Part shown: positions 51,139 through 61,066 of the stretch, piece by piece | How positions within the stretch are numbered: position 1 is the first letter of the stretch | How the letters are laid out: each line of letters opens with the position of its first letter | NCBI GenBank assembly: GCA_937958985.1 | Contig: CALGLV010000006.1 | Span: 1-64,000 of the forward strand | Source: an uncultured Aquimarina sp. | GTDB lineage: Bacteria > Bacteroidota > Bacteroidia > Flavobacteriales > Flavobacteriaceae | Length of the DNA stretch: 64,000 bases | Reading direction: 5' to 3' | The notes under the pieces: generated by a model | Database searches by the model: none | Told to the model about the DNA's origin: nothing | Seen by the model: only the letters and a program-made list of their open reading frames with translations | Program-made: the position numbers and the translations under genes

Positions 51139-54100
51139 TTACAGAACTACCAATTTTTCGAATTTCGAAAACGTTTTTTCTGTTAACGTAGACTTAACGA
51201 TTATCTTATAAATATAAACTCCTTTTCCTACTTTATTTCCAAAATCATCGCGTGCATCCCATTCAACACCTCCCCTATAAGTGTTTGTGTTTCCTGAAAG
51301 AGTCGCAAATTTAGTTGCTATAATTTTCCCTGAAACGGATAAAATCTGCACCGTAACTTCCAACACATCCAATGGCGATCCCGTATGATTGAACCAAAAC
51401 TCCGTATAACTAGTAAACGGGTTGGGGTAATTCAATACTTCCGAAACCTCAAATTGATCAGCTTCCCCTATAATAAATGATATTTCTTGAGTCGCTACAT
51501 TGTTAAAAACATCAGAAACCCTCAACCTCAAAGTATGCTCTCCTACACTTAAATCACTAAGTCTAAAGTTCACTGTACCTCTTGTAAAATCATCTAAATC
51601 AGTACTATAAAATTCATTTAAATTTATAGGATTAACTTCATCACCATCAATAATTGCTAAAATATCATGCCCTACTCCTCCCGCGGTATTAATACCATTT
51701 GAATCTGAAAGCTTAGCTATTAATGCAGGCCTATTATTAACCAATTGCCCATCAACAAAATTCTCACTATTTAGAAATAAATTTACTAAAGGCGGCTCAA
51801 CATCTTCTTCTGCATTTTCATTTAACCCACCTATCATTACATTAGAAGAACCGCTTTGATCGACCAATGTTTCAAAATTTTGTGCATAAAAACTAATTTT
51901 ACCGCTTCCTACAGGCAATTTTATGTTTTTAGAAAGCACAAATTCCATAGTAAATAAACCTTTTTTAACACTAGCTTGACCGTTAAAAACAGAATTCCCC
52001 AATTCTTCGAAATCCAAAATAAAAAGCTCTTGATCAGCACAAGTACTCACTCTTACAATTCCCGAAGCTTCATTAATTTGCCAACAAGTTACCGTTCCGT
52101 CGTTTGCCAATGTGCTTCTATTCTCTATTTTATCAAAAAGCACTACGCCAACTTTACCTTCAAAATCAGAAAGCAAACTGTTACTAAATTCGTCCACTAC
52201 TCGACCCTCAATTTTTATTCTATCTAAAGCCCTTAAAGACCCTGAAAAATCGGAAATAATGGTGTCATTTATTTTAGTTAATTCTACTTTTGGTTTCGGA
52301 AAAGCAATTTCTAATGCTGGATCCCCTATACAAAAAACAGCCAATCTATTATCTCTAAAAGACACTAGTTCGTTTTTAGCCTTCCTTAACGCCTCCCCTA
52401 TAGGAACGGAATTTTGATTATTATCAAAAAGAGCCTCTCCCAATACAGGATTTAAACCTAACGCAGTAGTAAAACTCAAATTTCGGGTAGTTGTCAGCAA
52501 GGCTACCGCACCTCCATTCACATTCCAAAACAAAAATTCACCCGCAGTATCTCGTAAAGGATTATCAAAACGAGTTAACTCACAAGTTAAAGTAGTAAAC
52601 ACCGCCAGTCGATCTCTATTAGTTAATGCTCGCGCATCATTCGCTCTAAATATAGCTTCACTAGCAATACCATCTTCCCCTCCGTGTCCAAAATAGTTGA
52701 TATATGCTGTTCCCGATTCAAAGGCACTAATTAAACTAGATTTAACCACAGGGTATCTATTTCCCGCAGGAGAAACTTCTTGCCTAAATGCATCTGCAAA
52801 CAATTTATTTACATTGGCATTGGGTAATTTAATTTTTAAGTCCTCTGCAACCTTATCTAAAACCAGGCTTAAAGTTGCATCAATACCTCTATTTGAACTA
52901 TCGACATCATCGCACACGAATAAAAATTTATTTCGCCAAGTACCAAAACTTTCCCTTTGATAATAACGAATAATCTTATCTACCATTTGATTTGCAACCT
53001 CTGGAGTAGGCGCTACAATCCTACCTATAGCAATATCTAAAAGATCTTGTGATATATCTAAACCCTCTGCTGCATCCATACCACCATAAAAATCGTCGGA
53101 AACATAACTATTTGACAAAGAGCGACTATTCAACGCAAAGTATGGAGGCACTATATTTGTATTATTCTCAAGCCTATTTTTATAATCATAAGAACCATCT
53201 CCCATGATACATAGGTATTTTACTCGTTTATCCAAGGTAGTTGCATTGTCATATATATATTTAACAAAATTTCTTATCGCCGTAATATCTTGTTGCCCTG
53301 TACTAAATTCATTGTAAATTTGATCTACAGAAACAACTTTTACATTAAAATTGTTTTGCTGCCTTCTAAAATCCGCTAAACGGTTTGCTGCACCTACAAA
53401 ATCCGAACTAGTAATAATTAAATAATCAATATCGCCATTCGCATTGGTTTGATTACTGTTCCTAAAAATATTCCCTTTTAAATCTTGATTTGCTACTTCT
53501 GTATTCCCTGGCCTTCTAGGACTAAACAGGTCATTTTCATCGATTGCCACAAACTCGTCAATAGAACCCGAAGATGATTTTACAGACAATACATCGCTAC
53601 GATTTACATTTAACTTCTCACCTATTTGATAAGGATCCGTAATGTTCCAAATTGAAGAAATGTTACTTGCATTAGAAAGTCTAAATTCCGAAATACCCGA
53701 AACACTTGCTTGTTGATTATTAGAAAACGTAAATTGACTCCCATATCCCCTTAACTGACAAGTCGCAAAAACACGTATATAATCCAAATAAACCACTGTT
53801 GAAGCATCGCCGTTTTGATTTAGACTAAAAGTTACATTAATATTTTCTGAAGCTTGAACTGACGCACTAAGATTGCCCAATACACCATAAGCGAAGAACC
53901 CCGAATTTAAATTATTAAACGTTAAGTCCTCATTAAACTGATTACCCCCTAAAATACTTGCATTTAATATTGGGGGCACTCGATAAACACCTCCAAAAGG
54001 ATACAACAATCTAACTTCGGAACCTAAAACCGGATTGGGTATAGAAAAATTATAACTTCGTTCACGTACTTCACCATCAAACCTATCACCAAACCACTTT

Positions 54101-55038
54101 CTACCCAAAGAACCTATGTTAACAAGGTCTTCTTCAAAAAAAGTTTCATAATTATATTCCTCAAAAACCCTGGATGAATTTCCTGTAGGCTCTTGCATTT
54201 CAACAATTCGTTTTTGACTTTGACCACCTGTAGTAACGTAATAGTACGTTTCATCAGAATAGGGATTTACATTACTATCATTTTGAGACTGATAGCCCTG
54301 ACTTCCAATAGCATAAAACATCAAATAGTCACTTCCTGAAAAAATTCCATCCCCATTATCTATTAATTTAACAGGAGTTTCTGCAATATCAAAAAATCTA
54401 TTTTCATCATTCCTTAAAGGCAATGCCTTACCTCCTGTTCCATAAATTTTAATCGTTTCGGGGTTTACACCTCTAAGATTAACACCAATAGATTCTAAAA
54501 ACTGAGGTGTTATCTTGTGAACCCCAGAAGTATCTACCGCGAAACGCTTCCAATCTCCAGAAGCTAAAACCGAAGAAGAACGAGACGGCACGTTTAAATC
54601 CCTAGCACTAAGTCGTCTATTTTGTTGCTTTAGATTAAACGAAGTTACTCGGCGTATAATTCCATTTTTATTAATTAATGGATTGAATTTTAATATTTCA
54701 AAATTTGCTTCCCTTGATTTTCTTCGCTCTACAAAAGCTACAAACCTAGTGGGCAGTTCATTAATTTCCACATCTTTATACAACTCTTCAGAAACAGACT
54801 CAAACACTACATCAGTTGCTTTAGAACCAGCATAAGATTCATTAGAGGCTTTCCATGACGAAATTAACTCCTCTACAAAACCCGAATCATCAACAAAAAA
54901 AGGCGAAGCTCCCTTAATATTTATTTGACTCTTTGTTATTTTTAGGTTATTAGCATTTGACCATTCAATATTCACCGTTTTAACTTGAGCGTAAAATTGG
55001 AGTGAAAATGAAAAAAAAATGAATAAAAAAACTCTCAT
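51139..55038 (-). CDS. porU: Type IX secretion system sortase PorU (C25 peptidase family)
   Basis: 1299 aa; 'YINYFGHGGEDGI' and 'FTTLTCELTRFDNP' catalytic regions; C-terminal 'YPNPFTSYTEFWFNHTG...GVYIYKIIVKS'. Confidence 0.93.
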   Translation of the reverse strand: MRVFLFIFFSFSLQFYAQVKTVNIEWSNANNLKITKSQINIKGASPFFVDDSGFVEELISSWKASNESYAGSKATDVVFESVSEELYKDVEINELPTRFVAFVERRKSREANFEILKFNPLINKNGIIRRVTSFNLKQQNRRLSARDLNVPSRSSSVLASGDWKRFAVDTSGVHKITPQFLESIGVNLRGVNPETIKIYGTGGKALPLRNDENRFFDIAETPVKLIDNGDGIFSGSDYLMFYAIGSQGYQSQNDSNVNPYSDETYYYVTTGGQSQKRIVEMQEPTGNSSRVFEEYNYETFFEEDLVNIGSLGRKWFGDRFDGEVRERSYNFSIPNPVLGSEVRLLYPFGGVYRVPPILNASILGGNQFNEDLTFNNLNSGFFAYGVLGNLSASVQASENINVTFSLNQNGDASTVVYLDYIRVFATCQLRGYGSQFTFSNNQQASVSGISEFRLSNASNISSIWNITDPYQIGEKLNVNRSDVLSVKSSSGSIDEFVAIDENDLFSPRRPGNTEVANQDLKGNIFRNSNQTNANGDIDYLIITSSDFVGAANRLADFRRQQNNFNVKVVSVDQIYNEFSTGQQDITAIRNFVKYIYDNATTLDKRVKYLCIMGDGSYDYKNRLENNTNIVPPYFALNSRSLSNSYVSDDFYGGMDAAEGLDISQDLLDIAIGRIVAPTPEVANQMVDKIIRYYQRESFGTWRNKFLFVCDDVDSSNRGIDATLSLVLDKVAEDLKIKLPNANVNKLFADAFRQEVSPAGNRYPVVKSSLISAFESGTAYINYFGHGGEDGIASEAIFRANDARALTNRDRLAVFTTLTCELTRFDNPLRDTAGEFLFWNVNGGAVALLTTTRNLSFTTALGLNPVLGEALFDNNQNSVPIGEALRKAKNELVSFRDNRLAVFCIGDPALEIAFPKPKVELTKINDTIISDFSGSLRALDRIKIEGRVVDEFSNSLLSDFEGKVGVVLFDKIENRSTLANDGTVTCWQINEASGIVRVSTCADQELFILDFEELGNSVFNGQASVKKGLFTMEFVLSKNIKLPVGSGKISFYAQNFETLVDQSGSSNVMIGGLNENAEEDVEPPLVNLFLNSENFVDGQLVNNRPALIAKLSDSNGINTAGGVGHDILAIIDGDEVNPINLNEFYSTDLDDFTRGTVNFRLSDLSVGEHTLRLRVSDVFNNVATQEISFIIGEADQFEVSEVLNYPNPFTSYTEFWFNHTGSPLDVLEVTVQILSVSGKIIATKFATLSGNTNTYRGGVEWDARDDFGNKVGKGVYIYKIIVKSTLTEKTFSKFEKLVVL

Positions 55039-55210
55039 AGTGGTTCAAATTAAAGAAAAAGGGAATATTATTGTTGTAAAGTCGATACCTTACAGTATCA
55101 TTACAACATTGGCTAAATTAAACAACAATAATTAAATCTAAAATAAAATTGAATTTAGAACGTTAATTGTTATATTGCAAACCCTATTATCTACAAATAG
55201 ATTGTTGATT

Positions 55211-56878
55211 ATGAATAAAAGAATTCTTTTTAACCTGATTTATACGTCAGTATTCAGCGCTATTATGGTTAGCTGTAACACTTCTGAAAATTTTGATACA
55301 AAATCAAGAGCAACTGGTGTTGATTACAACAAAGACGGAGGATTTAGAGTCCCTACAAACTTTCAAGAACAAGAAACTCCAGTAGGTACCGTACCTGTAG
55401 AAGGTGGTACATTTACTATGGGTCGTGTTCAAGATGATGTAATGCATGATTGGAATAATACTCCTAATCAGCAACACGTTCAATCCTTTTATTTGGATGA
55501 AACTGAAGTTACCAACTTAATGTATTTGGAATATCTTGAATGGACGAAACGTTTTTTTCCTCCTACAAATCCTGATTACAGAAACATTTATTATGGTGCT
55601 CTGCCTGATACTCTTGTATGGAGAAACAGACTTGGTTTTAATGAAGTAATGACCAATAATTATTTGCGTCACCCTGCTTACCGTAATTATCCTGTAGTTG
55701 GTGTTTCTTGGATTCAAGCTGTTGAATTTAGTAACTGGAGAACAGAACGTGTAAACGAGCAATTACTTACTAAAAATGGTTTTTTATCAGAAGATGCTGC
55801 TATTACAGCCGAAGTAGGAACTCAATTTAATACTGCTACCCTAGAAAACGCACCTAGTGAATTATACGGTGGAGATGAAGGTAAATGGGGCGGTAGAGAA
55901 TCTGAAAGAAGACTTAAAGAAATAGAAGGTGATTCTACTGGGAGACTTAATAGATATCCACAACGTAACTCAGGGCAAATTCCTCCAAAATACAGACTTC
56001 CTACAGAAGTAGAATGGGAGTACGCTGCACTTGGGTTAAAAGAAATTAGAAATTACAATATATACAGAGGGCGTAAAAAATACCCTTGGAAAGGTCAGTA
56101 CACTAGATCTGGAAAGAAAAACAAATTTGGTGATCAATTAGCTAATTTCAAACAAGCTAGCGGTGATTATGGTGGTATTGCTGGATGGAGTGATGATGGT
56201 GCAGATATTACTGCTGAAATTAAAAGCTACCCTCCTAACGATTATGGATTATACGACATGGCTGGTAATGTAGCTGAATGGGTTGCTGATGTTTACAGAC
56301 CTGTGGTTGATGACGATTTTAACGATTTTAATTACTACAGAGGTAACGTTTACATGAAAAACGCTATTGCTAGTGATGGCTCTGTTACTGTATTGGGTAC
56401 GAACGAAGTGGTTTATGATACACTTAGTAACGGTAAAATTATAGCACGTACGCTACCTGGGGAAATAAGACAAGTTCCTATTGATGAGAACGAAACTTAT
56501 TTGAGACCTAATTTTTCTCAGAGTGACAATAGAAACTATAGAGATGGTGACAAGCAGTCTTCTCGTTACTACGAAGCTTTTGAAGAAATCCAAGGAAACC
56601 CAACCAAAGCAATGTACAATTCGCCAAACCATAGTGTAACTGCTAATGACGATGGAACTTTAAAAAGAGAATACGATAAGTCCACTAAAAGAAAAACACT
56701 TATTGATGATGCTGTTCGTGTTTACAAAGGTGGATCTTGGAAAGACAGAGCATATTGGTTAGACCCAGCACAACGACGTTATTTCCCGCAAGATATGGCA
56801 ACGGATTATATTGGTTTTAGAAACGCAGTGTCTCGTGTTGGTGGAAAATTTACTACGGTAAAAAGACCTACTAATTAA
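55211..56878 (+). CDS. gldJ: Gliding motility lipoprotein GldJ
   Basis: ORF 55175..56878; likely start at internal ATG 55211 (MNKRILFNLIYTSVFSAIMVSCNTS lipobox); SUMF1/FGE-like 'GGTFTMGRVQDDVMHDWNNTPNQQHVQSFYLDETEVTNLMYLEYLEW'; divergent from porU. Confidence 0.92.
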   Translation: MNKRILFNLIYTSVFSAIMVSCNTSENFDTKSRATGVDYNKDGGFRVPTNFQEQETPVGTVPVEGGTFTMGRVQDDVMHDWNNTPNQQHVQSFYLDETEVTNLMYLEYLEWTKRFFPPTNPDYRNIYYGALPDTLVWRNRLGFNEVMTNNYLRHPAYRNYPVVGVSWIQAVEFSNWRTERVNEQLLTKNGFLSEDAAITAEVGTQFNTATLENAPSELYGGDEGKWGGRESERRLKEIEGDSTGRLNRYPQRNSGQIPPKYRLPTEVEWEYAALGLKEIRNYNIYRGRKKYPWKGQYTRSGKKNKFGDQLANFKQASGDYGGIAGWSDDGADITAEIKSYPPNDYGLYDMAGNVAEWVADVYRPVVDDDFNDFNYYRGNVYMKNAIASDGSVTVLGTNEVVYDTLSNGKIIARTLPGEIRQVPIDENETYLRPNFSQSDNRNYRDGDKQSSRYYEAFEEIQGNPTKAMYNSPNHSVTANDDGTLKREYDKSTKRKTLIDDAVRVYKGGSWKDRAYWLDPAQRRYFPQDMATDYIGFRNAVSRVGGKFTTVKRPTN

Positions 56879-56904
56879 GAAATACAATTAAAATATTTAT
56901 TTTT

Positions 56905-56934
56905 AAGCCTCAGTCTAACAACTGAGGCTTTTTT
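56905..56934 (+). terminator. Intrinsic terminator after gldJ
   Basis: AAGCCTCAGT-CTAACA-ACTGAGGCTTTTTT. Confidence 0.85.
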
Positions 56935-56945
56935 ATTGAATACTT

Positions 56946-58232
56946 ATGAATATAGCAGAAATACACCAACTATTTTTAAATAGTGAAGGCGTGTGTACAG
57001 ACACTCGGTCGATTAAAGAAAATCAGATTTTTATAGCGCTAAAAGGCGATAATTTTGATGGCAATAAATATGCATTAAAAGCAATAGAAGGTGGTGCCTT
57101 AATTGCAATTATAGACGACCCAACAGTAAAACACCCAAAAGCGGTACATGTAAAAGATGGACTAGAAACATTACAGAAGCTTGCTAACTACCATAGAAAC
57201 CACCTTAACATTCCAATAATTGCTTTAACTGGTAGCAATGGAAAAACGACTACTAAGGAGTTAATTAACGTAGTACTAAGTACTGAATACAAATGCACTT
57301 CCACTAAAGGAAACCTAAATAATCACATAGGCGTTCCTTTAACTTTATTGGCAATGAACCCTAAAACTGAGATTGGTGTTGTAGAAATGGGAGCCAATCA
57401 TATGCGAGAAATTGCTGAATTATGTGAAATTGCACAACCCAATTACGGCTATATAACAAATATTGGCAAAGCTCACTTAGAAGGTTTTGGAAGTGAAGAA
57501 AATATTTTAATTGGCAAAACTGAATTGTACGACTACATCAAAAAAACAGGTGGAACACTTTTTTGTAACGCCGATGATAAGAAACTATTTCCTTTAGCCA
57601 AAGGATCAACGACTGTTTTTTTTTCGAAAAACAATCCACACTACAACCCTATTAAACTTTCTAATACCGATCCTTTTATTAGTGTACACTTTAAAACGAC
57701 TGAAATAAATTCTAACCTTATTGGCACTTACAATTACAGCAATATTGCAGCTGGCATCACCATTGGAAATCGCTTCGACATAAGCGCAAACAACATCAAA
57801 AAAGCAATTGAAGACTATACACCAAAAAACAATCGATCAGAATTAGTAATCAAAGGTTCAAACAAAATTATATTAGATGCCTACAATGCTAACCCAAGTA
57901 GCATGAAAGAAGCCTTAAACCACCTAAATAACATTTCTTCAGATAAAAATAAAAAAATCGCTGTTTTGGGAGATATGTTCGAAATGGGTAAGTATGCTCA
58001 AAAAGAACATCAGTTAGTAGCTGATTTAGTCATTCCTATGGCAATTAACGAAGTACTGTTGGTTGGCGAAAATTTTAACGCCTGTTCCATTAATTCTGAT
58101 AAAATAAAGGTATTCCGTGATGTCAATTCATTAATTTTGCATCTGAAAGAAAAAACATACACTAACAGCCTACTTTTAATTAAAGGATCGAGGGGCATGA
58201 AGTTAGAGCAAACCTTAAGTGTTTTTGACTAA
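56946..58232 (+). CDS. murF: UDP-N-acetylmuramoyl-tripeptide--D-alanyl-D-alanine ligase
   Basis: 428 aa; 'ALTGSNGKTTTKELI', 'VEMGANHMREIAELCEIAQPNYGYITNIGKAHLEGFGS', 'ILDAYNANPSSMKEAL'. Confidence 0.95.
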   Translation: MNIAEIHQLFLNSEGVCTDTRSIKENQIFIALKGDNFDGNKYALKAIEGGALIAIIDDPTVKHPKAVHVKDGLETLQKLANYHRNHLNIPIIALTGSNGKTTTKELINVVLSTEYKCTSTKGNLNNHIGVPLTLLAMNPKTEIGVVEMGANHMREIAELCEIAQPNYGYITNIGKAHLEGFGSEENILIGKTELYDYIKKTGGTLFCNADDKKLFPLAKGSTTVFFSKNNPHYNPIKLSNTDPFISVHFKTTEINSNLIGTYNYSNIAAGITIGNRFDISANNIKKAIEDYTPKNNRSELVIKGSNKIILDAYNANPSSMKEALNHLNNISSDKNKKIAVLGDMFEMGKYAQKEHQLVADLVIPMAINEVLLVGENFNACSINSDKIKVFRDVNSLILHLKEKTYTNSLLLIKGSRGMKLEQTLSVFD

Positions 58233-58242
58233 AAAATTGATT

Positions 58243-59079
58243 ATGACTCCTATTTATATTGGCTACTATTTTACGGTAAACCCTTTACAACCAGCTACTG
58301 AAATTTTATTAGCTGAACTTGGAAATGTAGGTTTTGAAAGCTTTGTTGAAACGGAAACAGGTCTTGATGCTTTCATTCAAAAAGAAGATTGGAATGAAGC
58401 TATTTTAGAAGATATCTATATATTAGAATCTAATGAATTTGAGATAACTTATAAATTCAAAGAGATCGAACAGGTAAATTGGAACACAGAATGGGAAAAA
58501 AACTTTGATCCAATTACGGTAGATAAAGTATGTCATGTTAGAGCTCCTTTCCACGAAAAAAAAGACCTTGATTACGATATAATTATTGAACCCAAAATGT
58601 CTTTCGGAACCGGTCATCATGAAACTACTCACATGATGATTCAACATTTACTTAAGTTAAATATTGAAAATAAAAAAACATTAGACATGGGTTGTGGCAC
58701 TGGTGTTTTAGCAATTTTGGCTGAAATGCGAGGTGCTAAACCGTTAGACGCTATTGACATTGATAATTGGTGTTATTTAAATACAAAAGAAAATATTGAA
58801 CGAAATAATTGTAAGCATATTACCCCATATGAAGGTGATGTAAACGTTATACCGTCAAAAAATTACGATTTAATAATAGCCAATATAAATCGTAATATAT
58901 TATTAAACGACATGTCGGAATATGCTAATTCGTTAAATTCGAAAGGAGATTTACTTCTTAGCGGGTTTTACAAAGAGGACCTGACCTTAATAAAAGAATG
59001 TTGTAAAAAATTTGATTTAGAATTCGCAAGCTCTCTGGAAAGAAAAAATTGGGTTGCCGCTCATTTCAAAAAATCATAA
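58243..59079 (+). CDS. prmA: 50S ribosomal protein L11 methyltransferase
   Basis: ORF from 58219; likely ATG 58243 (MTPIYIGYYF); 'EPKMSFGTGHHETTHMMIQHLL', 'LDMGCGTGVLAILAEMRGA', 'IIANINRNILL'. Confidence 0.93.
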   Translation: MTPIYIGYYFTVNPLQPATEILLAELGNVGFESFVETETGLDAFIQKEDWNEAILEDIYILESNEFEITYKFKEIEQVNWNTEWEKNFDPITVDKVCHVRAPFHEKKDLDYDIIIEPKMSFGTGHHETTHMMIQHLLKLNIENKKTLDMGCGTGVLAILAEMRGAKPLDAIDIDNWCYLNTKENIERNNCKHITPYEGDVNVIPSKNYDLIIANINRNILLNDMSEYANSLNSKGDLLLSGFYKEDLTLIKECCKKFDLEFASSLERKNWVAAHFKKS

Positions 59080-59084
59080 CTTTG
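59077..59084 (+). promoter_or_regulatory. Putative clpS promoter -7 element
   Basis: TAACTTTG 26 bp upstream of the clpS start, TTG 20 nt further upstream (59054-59056). Confidence 0.55.
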
Positions 59085-59109
59085 TACAACCCTAAAAACT
59101 ATTCTTAAA

Positions 59110-59391
59110 ATGATTTTTGAAGCTAATCCCGAAGTATTAGAAAAAGTTGACGTTGAAACTAAGTTAGAAAACGATAATCAAATTGTTTTATTCAACGATG
59201 ATGTAAATACATTTGACCATGTAATTAACACTTTAATAAAAGTATGTCAACACGATGCAATACAAGCAGAACAATGCGCTATGCTTGTACACTACAAAGG
59301 AAAGTGTACTGTTAAGACCGGTCCTTACAAAGAGCTAGAATCTAGATGTACTGCATTATTAGATGCCGGTTTAAGTGCAGAAATACACTAA
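59110..59391 (+). CDS. clpS: ATP-dependent Clp protease adaptor ClpS
   Basis: 93 aa; 'IVLFNDDVNTFDHVINTLIKVCQHDAIQAEQCAMLVHYKGKCTVKTG'. Confidence 0.95.
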   Translation: MIFEANPEVLEKVDVETKLENDNQIVLFNDDVNTFDHVINTLIKVCQHDAIQAEQCAMLVHYKGKCTVKTGPYKELESRCTALLDAGLSAEIH

Positions 59392-59405
59392 TTTTTTTTT
59401 ACCAA

Positions 59406-59900
59406 CTAGACTATAACATTCCAATATTCTATAATTTTAGCAATAAACAAACCTATATAAATAACACTAAATATAAATTTCAAAAAGGTAGAAGTCAAAA
59501 AACCTACAAATGAACCCCAAGCGGCTCTACTGGCTACTTTTGAATCCTTTTGATGTATCATTTCTCCAATATAAGCTCCCACAAATGGCCCTATTATAAA
59601 TCCAAAAGGAGGCAAAAACATACCAACCAACAGCCCTATTGTAGTACCCCAAACACCATACGAACTACCGCCATACTTCTTAGTTCCCAAAGCTGGTATC
59701 ACATAATCTAAAACAAGTATAAGTATTGCTATTGCCAACCAAACAGCTAAATAGGTATAATTCATGGGAATAACCGACGTTAAATGCAACAGCAGTAAAC
59801 CTGCCCAACTAATTGGCAACCCTGGCAATACTGGCATAAAACTACCCAACACTCCTACAAGTACACAAATAAAACCTATAATAATTAAAAAAACATCCAT
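59406..59900 (-). CDS. DUF456 family membrane protein
   Basis: 164 aa; Gly-rich TM regions 'VLGSFMPVLPGLPISWAGLLLLHL', 'YGGSSYGVWGTTIGLLVGMFLPPFGFIIGPFVGAYIGE'. Confidence 0.88.
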   Translation of the reverse strand: MDVFLIIIGFICVLVGVLGSFMPVLPGLPISWAGLLLLHLTSVIPMNYTYLAVWLAIAILILVLDYVIPALGTKKYGGSSYGVWGTTIGLLVGMFLPPFGFIIGPFVGAYIGEMIHQKDSKVASRAAWGSFVGFLTSTFLKFIFSVIYIGLFIAKIIEYWNVIV

Positions 59901-59975
59901 TCCTTAAATTTTGACTTCTATAAAGAAACTCAAAATATTTCTAAAAACCTTAAATTGCAACTTATTGTTTTTACT

Positions 59976-60428
59976 ATGCGTATTTACTTGAATTTAATTT
60001 TATGCTTACTTGTAACAAGTTGCAATTACTTCAACTTTACAAAAGAAGACAAAAACGATATTATACAAAATCGCCTTAAAGAAATTAAAAAAAACGGCTT
60101 AGAACATTATCCTCAACTATTTCCTTGTGACGAATTAACTGCCAAAACATGTTTTGAAACTCAACTTGGCAACGAATTAAAAAAAGGCTTAAAAGAAATT
60201 CCCGAATCTATATTAATTAAAGCTAAAGACACCCTATGGATGTCTATTAATATCAACAACAAAGGAGAGTTAACATTGAAAAAAATTGCACATACTACAA
60301 ATAAAGAAATAGAAGACAACATTAAAGAAACCCTAGCCTATATATCTCCCATAAAACCAGCAATTATTAGAGGAACTGCTGTAAATTGTAGTTTTAAAAT
60401 TCCACTAGTACTTAAAATATCAAATTAA
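59976..60428 (+). CDS. Small lipoprotein, possible TonB-C-terminal-like fold
   Basis: ORF 59955..60428; likely ATG 59976 (MRIYLNLILCLLVTSCNYF lipobox); 'LWMSININNKGELTLKKIAHTTNKEIEDNIKETLAYISPIKPAIIRGTAVNCSFKIPLVL'. Confidence 0.6.
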   Translation: MRIYLNLILCLLVTSCNYFNFTKEDKNDIIQNRLKEIKKNGLEHYPQLFPCDELTAKTCFETQLGNELKKGLKEIPESILIKAKDTLWMSININNKGELTLKKIAHTTNKEIEDNIKETLAYISPIKPAIIRGTAVNCSFKIPLVLKISN

Positions 60429-60986
60429 TTGGCTAAAGAACGAATTATATTAGGGGTAGACCCAGGAACAACTATTATGGGCTTTGGAGTAATCCGTGTG
60501 ATTGGTAAAAAAATGGAGTTTGTTCAATTAAACGAATTACAACTTTCTAAATACACCGATCACTACGTAAAGCTTAAAAAAATATTTGAACGTACAATTG
60601 AGCTTATCGACACATTTAACCCTGATGAAATGGCTCTTGAAGCTCCTTTTTTTGGAAAAAATGTACAATCTATGCTTAAGCTAGGTCGCGCACAAGGAGT
60701 AGCTATGGCTGCGGGGCTTAGTAGAGAGATTCCGATTACCGAATACCTTCCTAAAAAAATTAAAATGGCTGTTACAGGAAATGGTAATGCCAGTAAAGAA
60801 CAAGTTGCTAAAATGCTGCAACAATTATTAAAATTCAAAGAATTACCAAAAAACCTAGATTCCACCGATGGTTTGGCTGCAGCGGTATGTCATTTTTACA
60901 ACTCCTCAAACCCATTAACAAATCAAAAAAATTATACCGGTTGGGATGCATTTGTAAAACAAAATGAACACCGCATAAAAAAATAA
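60429..60986 (+). CDS. ruvC: Holliday junction resolvase RuvC
   Basis: 185 aa, TTG start abutting the upstream stop; 'ILGVDPGTTIMGFGVI', 'DEMALEAPFFGKNVQSMLKLGRAQG', 'DSTDGLAAAVCHF'. Confidence 0.95.
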   Translation: MAKERIILGVDPGTTIMGFGVIRVIGKKMEFVQLNELQLSKYTDHYVKLKKIFERTIELIDTFNPDEMALEAPFFGKNVQSMLKLGRAQGVAMAAGLSREIPITEYLPKKIKMAVTGNGNASKEQVAKMLQQLLKFKELPKNLDSTDGLAAAVCHFYNSSNPLTNQKNYTGWDAFVKQNEHRIKK

Positions 60987-61042
60987 CCCAATACTTTAAC
61001 AACAGCTTAAAACTAATTCAGCCTAAAAAATAGCTTATTGTT

Positions 61043-61050
61043 TATCTTTG
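61043..61050 (+). promoter_or_regulatory. Putative mfd promoter -7 element
   Basis: TATCTTTG 16 bp upstream of the GTG start; no convincing -33 TTG. Confidence 0.4.
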
Positions 61051-61066
61051 CAAAAATTATACTTCT

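Noticed and set aside
55175-56878. GldJ read as a sulfatase-modifying (FGE) enzyme
   Set aside because: The domain is FGE-like, but the lipobox, position next to porU and N-terminal sequence fit gliding lipoprotein GldJ.
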